Below the pieces are notes generated by a model that saw only the letters and a list, made by a program, of their open reading frames with translations, had not been told where the DNA came from and did not search any database. 5,312 nucleotides of DNA. It comes from Mycobacterium sp. GTDB taxonomy: Bacteria > Actinomycetota > Actinomycetes > Mycobacteriales > Mycobacteriaceae. Positions 1 through 5,312 of the stretch are shown one piece after another; position 1 is the first letter of the stretch, and every line of letters begins with the position of its first letter. The DNA is taken from contig JAFAQO010000370.1 of assembly GCA_019246375.1 (NCBI GenBank), positions 1 to 5,312 of the forward strand. Reading direction: 5' to 3'. A program made the translations under genes and the position numbers.

Positions 1-165
1 GCGGTGCAACGTCGCGACGCCCGGGCACCGCAAACCAAACTGGAGTCTTCGGGCGGGTTGTCGCTGGACGCCGCCGCGGACTATGCCGGCACTGGTGTGG
101 ATTACCTCGCCGTCGGCGCGCTCACCCACTCGGTGCGCGTGCTCGACATCGGCTTGGACATGTAA
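1..165 (+). CDS. nadC: Nicotinate-nucleotide pyrophosphorylase (carboxylating), C-terminal fragment
   Basis: Only the last 54 codons are present; the gene enters from the left edge in frame 1 and ends at TAA 163-165. The enzyme (quinolinate phosphoribosyltransferase) converts quinolinate and PRPP to nicotinate mononucleotide, CO2 and pyrophosphate in cytosolic de novo NAD synthesis. The fragment carries the family's C-terminal barrel signature: LESSGGL at about fragment residues 14-20, where the Glu and the Ser-Gly-Gly help bind substrate phosphate, then [18 protein letters not shown] at 28-45 and the closing LDIGLDM. In mycobacteria nadC is usually the last gene of nadA-nadB-nadC, so an operon promoter should lie off-window. 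The next gene is convergent, with only 11 bp between stop codons and no clear terminator. Family assignment is secure; the N-terminal part cannot be judged. Confidence 0.96.
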   Translation, partial: AVQRRDARAPQTKLESSGGLSLDAAADYAGTGVDYLAVGALTHSVRVLDIGLDM

Positions 166-176
166 TCGGCGCTTCC

Positions 177-1244
177 TCACCACCGCGGCGGCGCTGCTCC
201 GCGACCGAAGCCCCAAGTCGACTGGCCTAGTCGCGGTTTTGCCGGGGCGGCAGGCAGCGTCCGGAAATCGGTAGCCAGTACAGGTTCGGGGTCGGTGCCC
301 TCCGTGATAGCGAGACACGGTGCGGTGAAATCACATTCGCGACAGTGCGCGGCGGGTGTCGGATAGATGATCGGCCAGCTGGTCATTTCGGCCGCCTCGG
401 CCGCGATCAGCATGCCAACCGAGGTGATTTCATGACGGCTTCGGCGGATGCGCGTGCGGCGCAGCAAGCCGGCAGTGCGCTGTTCGGTCCGGTTCACCGC
501 TTCGGGCCGCGCCTCCTGCGCCGAAACCCGCCGGTGCTGGGGCAGCGATCGACCTCCGCCGCTTGGCTCATGTTGTGCGACAGTCTTTTCCATGCGTTTC
601 GCCGTCAGGTCGGTGGCTGGGAACTTCAGCGGGCCGTCGATGCGCACCTCGTTGTGGATCGTTCCGGCGATCTCCACGCCGATGTAGTCCTGCTCGAAGG
701 CCCAACAGGCCGCTACTGCCTCCTCATCGCGGAGCAGCGTTTCCAGGTCGTGCCATTCGTCGACGACCTGGTGGCGCACCACCCAGTATTCGTCGGCGGC
801 GTCCGCGGCGACCAGGTCGACCCGGCATGAGTAGATCACCGGAGATCCGTCGTGGACCACCAACCCGCATCCGGGTTCGTCCGGAGCGGGCACCATCGCT
901 GCCACATCGGTGTTGATCTTGACCGGGGCGAAGTCGTCGACGGTGCTGGCCCAGGCGTCATAGCAATCCAGGAGCGCTGCGCCCCGGGCGAGCAGACCGG
1001 ACGCGCCCGCGTCGTCCAGCGACCGCTGCAGTGCCCTGTGCACCAGCGGTTGCGTCACTTCGTGTTGCCAGTCCCAGGTGCCGGGGTAGTAGTAAACAGC
1101 GAGGGCGTCCTTCAGCGCCGCCGGCAGAGCAGGTTCGATGACTTCGGCGGGTTGCAGATTGCGCCGGTGCGGCGAGGCGAAATCCCACTGTCGCCGGCAG
1201 CGTTTGAACCGGGCGCGCTCGTCGGCGGTAATCAGATAGTCCAC
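177..1244 (-). CDS. PD-(D/E)XK nuclease-fold protein with Fe-S cysteines, active site apparently degenerate
   Basis: A 355-aa protein is predicted from GTG at 1244. An in-frame ATG at 1409 would give 410 aa, but its extra 55 residues are Arg/Pro-rich shadow sequence antisense to nothing recognisable and overlap the upstream gene; the body begins VDYLITADERARFKRCRRQW. Four cysteines follow the Cas4/AddB iron-sulfur nuclease layout: Cys16 near the N-terminus, then Cys301-x2-Cys304-x5-Cys310 near the C-terminus. Between them, CRVDLVAAD (Asp143) looks like the metal-binding Asp strand, followed by EYWVVRHQVV (152-161) where active nucleases have a WVVDYKT-type D/E-x-K motif; here it reads R-x-Q. 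The fold is inferred from motif order by eye, not by a search. The tail ends GFGRGAAPPRW. It lies 14 bp after the 97-aa gene and is probably cotranscribed with it. It could be a structural or DNA-binding nuclease relative rather than an active enzyme. Confidence 0.8.
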   Translation of the reverse strand: MDYLITADERARFKRCRRQWDFASPHRRNLQPAEVIEPALPAALKDALAVYYYPGTWDWQHEVTQPLVHRALQRSLDDAGASGLLARGAALLDCYDAWASTVDDFAPVKINTDVAAMVPAPDEPGCGLVVHDGSPVIYSCRVDLVAADAADEYWVVRHQVVDEWHDLETLLRDEEAVAACWAFEQDYIGVEIAGTIHNEVRIDGPLKFPATDLTAKRMEKTVAQHEPSGGGRSLPQHRRVSAQEARPEAVNRTEQRTAGLLRRTRIRRSRHEITSVGMLIAAEAAEMTSWPIIYPTPAAHCRECDFTAPCLAITEGTDPEPVLATDFRTLPAAPAKPRLGQSTWGFGRGAAPPRW

Positions 1245-1258
1245 GGCATACCCGTCGA

Positions 1259-1552
1259 TCAGTGATGGTGCGGCCAGGGGTCGTCGATCGGCCACCGGCA
1301 GCGGTCTGCGGCGTCGGCCATCGACTCGAGTTCGGCGAGCAGGTCGTCGAAGAACGCGTGCAGCCGTGCCGGTTCGTCGAAGGGCCAGGCCGCCGAGAAT
1401 GACATCCATACGTCGGGATCACCTGTGGCCGATGGGCTTTCGCTGCCGACTATCCGCCAGTCGTAGGTGTCACCGGTGCGCTCGAGGTACAGGATGTCAT
1501 CGCGATCGGGGCTTGCCGCCACGATCGAGGCGAAGAGTTCATCTCGTGTCAT
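1259..1552 (-). CDS. Small conserved-looking protein of unknown function (97 aa)
   Basis: I do not recognise a family. The start ATG at 1552 is well supported: GAGG at 1559-1562 sits 6 nt upstream. The protein is acidic and rich in Trp, Asp and aromatic residues, starting MTRDELFASIVAASPDRDD, then a probable beta-hairpin (ILYLERTGDTYDWRIVG, about 20-36), a WMSFSAAWPF segment (about 49-58) and a helix with ARLHAFFDDLLAELESMADAADRC (about 62-85). It ends WPHHH. There is no signal peptide, membrane segment or metal-binding cluster beyond the terminal histidines. Reading-frame quality is coding-like, while the other two minus-strand frames here are Arg/Pro-rich shadows. It is followed after 14 bp by the nuclease-fold gene in another frame, so the two are likely one transcript. 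A frameshifted N-terminal domain of that gene is possible but less likely, given the good start and stop. Confidence 0.75.
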   Translation of the reverse strand: MTRDELFASIVAASPDRDDILYLERTGDTYDWRIVGSESPSATGDPDVWMSFSAAWPFDEPARLHAFFDDLLAELESMADAADRCRWPIDDPWPHHH

Positions 1553-1558
1553 GGTGCG

Positions 1559-1576
1559 CCTCGCCTGTCCAGGATA
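1559..1576 (-). promoter_or_regulatory. Candidate -10 box and ribosome binding site for the 97-aa gene
   Basis: On the minus strand TATCCT (1576-1571) fits the mycobacterial TANNNT -10 pattern, and the Shine-Dalgarno GAGG (1562-1559) lies 6 nt before ATG 1552. A transcript would start near 1564, leaving a leader of about 12 nt just long enough for the GAGG. No -35 at good spacing is visible (TTGACG upstream is too far). The ribosome site is firm; the promoter is a suggestion. Confidence 0.4.
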
Positions 1577-1587
1577 AGGCGTGGCGC

Positions 1588-1606
1588 AAAGACGCGAGGC
1601 CGCGTC
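1588..1606 (-). terminator. Candidate terminator after the tetR-family gene
   Basis: A perfect 6-bp stem, GACGCG with CGCGTC, encloses a 4-nt loop. On the minus strand it begins 17 bp past the tetR stop and is followed by TTTG, a very short T run. Mycobacterial terminators often lack a long U tract, so it may end the regulator transcript and insulate the 97-aa gene. Folding stability was not calculated. Confidence 0.4.
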
Positions 1607-1623
1607 AACCGGCCCTGGCTGCG

Positions 1624-2190
1624 CTAGCGGCGAAGCAGCGAGCGCGCTGCGGACTTGGCGGCGTTCAGCGCGGTCGCATCGCCGGCGATCCGGGACAGGA
1701 TCAGCGCTCCCTCGATCAATGAAATCACCGCGACAGCAACATTTTCCGCATCATCTGCGGACCAGCCTTCAGAGCGCAGCCGCTCTTCGATCGCCACATA
1801 CCAACCCTTGAAGGCACGCGCCGAGGCCGCACGCACGGGCGGACTCGCGTTCACCGACTCGGTGGCAATCGGCTCGATTGGGCAGCCGTCGCGCTGGTCA
1901 CCGGTCAGACCAGCCACGAGCACGTCGATCCACCGGTCCACGATGTCAGCCACCGAGCGGTCGGTGGCAAGAAATCTGCGTAGTAGTTGCTCGATGGCGG
2001 CCCCGGCGGTGTCGACGACCGCCGCGGCCAGTTGCTCCTTGCCTTGCGGAAAGTGGTGATACAGCGACCCGGGCTTGATGCCGGCCTCGCCGAGAATCTG
2101 GCTGAGTCCGGTGGCCGCATAGCCCTGGCGGCGGAACAGGGTCGCGGCGGTGTCGACCAGCGCCGCACGGCTGCGATCAGGTCTCGGCAT
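1624..2190 (-). CDS. TetR/AcrR-family transcriptional repressor, LmrA/YxaF type
   Basis: A 188-aa cytosolic DNA-binding protein, the usual length for TetR regulators. Residues 1-55 form the three-helix DNA-binding domain: RAALVDTAATLFRRQGYAATGLSQIL, then the helix-turn-helix with GEAGIKPGSLYHHFPQGKEQL at about 34-54, the classic TetR signature. The ligand domain has DGCPIEPIATES (about 101-112) and ISLIEGALILSRIAGD (about 156-171), which resemble LmrA/YxaF-type regulators responding to drugs or aromatic compounds; the inducer here is unknown. The start at 2190 is chosen because it places the domain at the normal position; the open frame continues to 2439 but runs through the promoter and the antisense of the dehydrogenase. 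No Shine-Dalgarno precedes the ATG, which suggests a leaderless mRNA. It is divergent from the dehydrogenase across a palindromic 40-bp region, so autoregulation and control of that neighbour are expected. Confidence 0.95.
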   Translation of the reverse strand: MPRPDRSRAALVDTAATLFRRQGYAATGLSQILGEAGIKPGSLYHHFPQGKEQLAAAVVDTAGAAIEQLLRRFLATDRSVADIVDRWIDVLVAGLTGDQRDGCPIEPIATESVNASPPVRAASARAFKGWYVAIEERLRSEGWSADDAENVAVAVISLIEGALILSRIAGDATALNAAKSAARSLLRR

Positions 2191-2205
2191 AGTATTGACA
2201 ATACT
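2191..2205. repeat. Perfect inverted repeat beside the tetR start, possible operator half
   Basis: AGTATTG-A-CAATACT is a perfect palindrome with 7-bp arms and a single central base, directly abutting the tetR start codon. It contains the TTGACA -35 hexamer of the dehydrogenase promoter and a TATTGT -10-like sequence for tetR. It could be a second repressor site or a coincidence of promoter elements. It is AT-rich in a GC-rich genome, which makes chance less likely. Confidence 0.6.
2198..2203 (-). promoter_or_regulatory. Possible -10 box of the tetR-family gene
   Basis: On the minus strand TATTGT lies 7 nt before the ATG at 2190, the position expected for a leaderless transcript; there is no Shine-Dalgarno sequence. 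It matches 4 of 6 bases of the consensus and no -35 is well spaced. It sits inside one palindrome and beside the other, which would fit autorepression. Confidence 0.35.
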
Positions 2206-2221
2206 TGAGTGATCGCTCAAG
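2204..2221. promoter_or_regulatory. Predicted TetR-family operator in the divergent promoter region
   Basis: CTTGAGTGATCGCTCAAG is an 18-bp palindrome in which 8 of 9 base pairs are symmetric (the mismatch is T2210 with G2215). Its length and symmetry are typical of TetR-family operators, which usually lie between a divergent regulator and its target. It lies between the -35 and -10 of the dehydrogenase promoter and just upstream of the tetR -10. Binding by the adjacent repressor is inference. Confidence 0.75.
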
Positions 2222-2230
2222 AATGCTGAG

Positions 2231-3259
2231 ATGAGGCAACTGACATTCGAAGAAGCCGGGCGATACGCATGGCGCACGGTGGCCGATCCGAAAATTGCGG
2301 CGCCCGAACAGGCGCTAGTTCGGCCCCTGACGGTGGCCTGTTGTGATCTGGATGTCGGTGTCTGCCAAGGCTGGCTGCCGGTGCCGCCGGGACACGCAGT
2401 CGGGCACGAGGGGCTGGCTGAGGTCATCGGTGTGGGCAATGGTGTGAGCAGCGTCCGGGTGGGCGACCGGGTGGTGGTGCCCTTTCAGATCAGCTGCGGA
2501 ACCTGCCGCGAATGCCGCCGCGGCGTTACGGGTTCGTGTGGCTCGGTGCCGTTGATGGCGACCTACGGGATGGCCCCGATTTCCGGCCTGGATGGCGGGG
2601 GCTTCATGTCGGATCTGGTGCTGGTGCCCTACGCGGACGCGATGTTGATCTCGATCGAAGAGACGGTCGACCCGGTCGCAATCGCTTCGCTGTCGGACAA
2701 CATTCCCGACGGCTGGCGCGCGGTGGCGCCCTATGCAACCGAGCTAGCCAGCCTCAATCAGGTCGATCGCCGCGTACTGGTGGTCGGCCGATTGTCGATC
2801 GGGCTGTATGCGGCCGCCTTCGCGGCAGTGTTGGGAGCCCACGTGGACTATGTCGACACCGACGCGCAGCGGCTAGCGGCCGCCGAGAAAGTCGGTGCCG
2901 TCGTGCATGACCGCCAGACGCCGGACAAGTCCTGGGATCCGTATCCCGTTACTGTGCACACGTCTGCTGACCCGTCACGACTCACCGCCACGCTGCGCGC
3001 GACCTGGCCAGACGGAATCTGCACCGACACCGGGGTCTACTTTCAGCCCACGGTGAATATGCCGTTGCTGCAGATGTACACGCGCGGAGTGCGGTTCGTC
3101 ACCGGGCGCGTCAGCGCGCGTGCCGTCATCCCGGACGTCCTCCGGCTGCTCGCCGGCCGATGCGACCTCTCGCCAGTCATCGACCGGGTCGTTCCGTGGG
3201 AGGAAGCCCCGGCGGTCTGGCCGACGATGACCGGCAAGACCGTCTTTACGCGGCTTTAG
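2231..3259 (+). CDS. Zinc-type medium-chain alcohol dehydrogenase (MDR superfamily)
   Basis: A 342-aa cytosolic NAD(P)-dependent oxidoreductase, the normal length for the family; substrate unknown. The N-terminal catalytic domain has CCDLDV (Cys37/Cys38 and Asp39, the catalytic zinc region), GHEGLAEVIGVG (58-69, with His59-Glu60) and VRVGDRVVVPF (75-85). Structural zinc ligands are complete: Cys89, Cys92, Cys95 and Cys103. The third catalytic-zinc ligand, Cys in classical ADH, appears to be Asp156 in SDNIPDGW, as in formaldehyde-dehydrogenase-like and Thr-dehydrogenase-like branches. The Rossmann domain starts VLVVGRLSIGLYAAAF (182-197), whose glycine motif is GRLSIG, lacking the central Gly; the second strand ends YVDTD (207-211), with acids suggesting NAD. 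ATG 2231 is preferred since transcription is predicted to start there and no ribosome site is seen. It is divergent from, and likely repressed by, the TetR regulator. Its stop overlaps that of the convergent nitroreductase gene by 4 bp. Confidence 0.93.
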   Translation: MRQLTFEEAGRYAWRTVADPKIAAPEQALVRPLTVACCDLDVGVCQGWLPVPPGHAVGHEGLAEVIGVGNGVSSVRVGDRVVVPFQISCGTCRECRRGVTGSCGSVPLMATYGMAPISGLDGGGFMSDLVLVPYADAMLISIEETVDPVAIASLSDNIPDGWRAVAPYATELASLNQVDRRVLVVGRLSIGLYAAAFAAVLGAHVDYVDTDAQRLAAAEKVGAVVHDRQTPDKSWDPYPVTVHTSADPSRLTATLRATWPDGICTDTGVYFQPTVNMPLLQMYTRGVRFVTGRVSARAVIPDVLRLLAGRCDLSPVIDRVVPWEEAPAVWPTMTGKTVFTRL

Positions 3260-3669
3260 GCGATGTCGGCGACGAGGACGCCGAGCCGGCGCGACTGCAG
3301 CCGGGCCGGCCCCGGCAGCACCTCGTTGCCCTGCGAGCCGGCCGGCACGATCCGCGGGTTGGTGATGTGCACGGTGCTGCGGATGAACTGCACGTCGGCC
3401 TCACCGGCGGCCAGCACGTTTTTGACCCAATCGGTCTTGCCGTGACCGAGCACGATTGCCAGCACGTTGCCCTTGCGGTATGCGGTCACGATCGTTTCGT
3501 AGGGTTTGCCGGACTTTCGGCCGCGATGTTTGATGATCGAGGCACCCGGTAGATATCGCGCGAGCGGTTTCATCGCCGGGTTCATGTATTTGACCTGCCA
3601 CCGCTCGAACCACGGCGGAAACATCATCGGCACGCCCGGGGCACTGTTGGGTCGATCCTTGGTGGACAT
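3256..3669 (-). CDS. Deazaflavin (F420)-dependent nitroreductase family protein
   Basis: A 137-aa protein of the Ddn-like F420-dependent oxidoreductase family (FDOR-A type, Pfam deazaflavin-dependent nitroreductase), which uses reduced cofactor F420 on quinones or nitro compounds; the physiological substrate is unknown. Visible signatures are [14 protein letters not shown] (48-61), the conserved GRKSG cofactor-phosphate-binding loop, then [25 protein letters not shown] (69-93) with the WxxN-LxA-P-like segment, and NPRIV (104-108). The N-terminal part ([28 protein letters not shown], 15-42) resembles the amphipathic lead helix of this family. Start at 3669 is supported by GGAG at 3675-3678 with 5-nt spacing; an open extension to 3762 overlaps the hisD start and has no family resemblance. 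It is divergent from hisD. From memory, M. tuberculosis Rv1598c holds the same place next to hisD, so this is probably its ortholog. Confidence 0.92.
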   Translation of the reverse strand: MSTKDRPNSAPGVPMMFPPWFERWQVKYMNPAMKPLARYLPGASIIKHRGRKSGKPYETIVTAYRKGNVLAIVLGHGKTDWVKNVLAAGEADVQFIRSTVHITNPRIVPAGSQGNEVLPGPARLQSRRLGVLVADIA

Positions 3670-3674
3670 GGCAG

Positions 3675-3709
3675 CTCCGATCGCAGAAAGCGGATTTGCG
3701 GTCACTGTA
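3675..3709 (-). promoter_or_regulatory. Candidate -10 box and ribosome binding site of the nitroreductase gene
   Basis: On the minus strand GGAG (3678-3675) lies 5 nt before the ATG at 3669 and decides the start. Upstream, TACAGT (3709-3704) fits the TANNNT -10 pattern; a transcript would begin near 3697 with a leader of about 27 nt. No -35 is well spaced. The ribosome site is solid; the -10 is tentative. Confidence 0.4.
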
Positions 3710-3760
3710 CCGGTCGAATATCCGGTTGAGCTGCCTGGGACAATGGGCAGCGTGAACGTC

Positions 3761-5312
<1,552 letters not shown>

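Larger units (their letters stand above)
2195..2224 (+). promoter_or_regulatory. Predicted promoter of the alcohol dehydrogenase gene
   Basis: TTGACA (2195-2200) is a consensus -35 hexamer. After an 18-bp spacer, AAGAAT (2219-2224) matches 4 of 6 bases of a -10 box. Transcription would start at about 2230-2231, on or next to the ATG at 2231, giving a leaderless mRNA as is common in mycobacteria. The palindrome at 2204-2221 fills the spacer, where bound repressor would block RNA polymerase. Confidence 0.55.

Noticed and set aside
345..830. Plus-strand open frame of 161 codons, and others at 448-687, 563-916 and 852-1265
   Set aside because: All lie antisense to the minus-strand nuclease-fold gene, are Arg/Pro/His-rich without family motifs, and lack good start signals; long shadow frames are expected in GC-rich DNA.
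1245..1409. N-terminal extension of the nuclease-fold protein to ATG 1409
   Set aside because: The added residues are Arg/Pro-rich and overlap the 97-aa gene; the conserved-looking protein body begins at GTG 1244.
177..1552. A single gene split by a frameshift (97-aa protein plus nuclease-fold protein)
   Set aside because: The upstream gene has its own ribosome site and natural end, the downstream gene has a plausible GTG start after the stop, and the downstream protein already begins with the expected first motif and Cys16.
2223..2234. Tiny open frame ATG-CTG-AGA-TGA overlapping the dehydrogenase start as a possible leader peptide
   Set aside because: The predicted transcription start is at about 2230-2231, so the first ATG would not be in the mRNA, and three codons carry no recognisable signal.
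2191..2439. N-terminal extension of the TetR protein to ATG 2439
   Set aside because: It would run through the operator region and antisense of the dehydrogenase, and TetR proteins begin a few residues before the first helix, as with ATG 2190.

Overview
The window looks like chromosomal DNA from a high-GC actinobacterium, very probably a Mycobacterium or close relative. The evidence is the strongly GC-rich third codon positions, a HisD protein that reads like the mycobacterial enzyme along its whole length, an F420-dependent (deazaflavin) nitroreductase-family gene, and mRNAs that seem to begin at the start codon. From memory of M. tuberculosis H37Rv, the nadABC cluster lies just before the hisD-hisC operon with a couple of small genes between, one of them a nitroreductase-like gene divergent from hisD. 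This window has the same frame (nadC end ... nitroreductase / hisD-hisC), with extra genes between.

Layout: (1) 1-165, the last 54 codons of nadC on the plus strand. (2) 177-1552 on the minus strand, converging on nadC: a 97-aa orphan protein followed 14 bp later by a 355-aa protein with the Cys layout of an iron-sulfur PD-(D/E)XK (Cas4/AddB-like) nuclease but an apparently degenerate active site. (3) 1624-3259, a divergent regulator/enzyme pair: a TetR-family repressor of the LmrA/YxaF type on the minus strand and a zinc-type MDR alcohol dehydrogenase on the plus strand, sharing a 40-bp intergenic region that is almost entirely palindrome and promoter. (4) 3256-3669 on the minus strand, a deazaflavin-dependent nitroreductase-family gene whose stop codon overlaps that of the dehydrogenase. 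(5) 3761-5312 on the plus strand, hisD and the first 80 codons of hisC, overlapping by ATGA.

How it fits together: the two edges are housekeeping biosynthesis (NAD by NadC, histidine by HisD and HisC). The middle is accessory. The TetR/dehydrogenase pair looks like a self-contained inducible detoxification or catabolic switch: the repressor probably binds the shared palindrome and shuts off both its own gene and the dehydrogenase. The putative nuclease-fold gene and its small upstream partner look like a two-gene unit of unknown function. No tRNA, rRNA, CRISPR array, insertion sequence or attachment site was seen, and no stretch longer than 300 bp lacks a gene. The largest gaps are 1553-1623 and about 3670-3760, both with promoter-like sequence.
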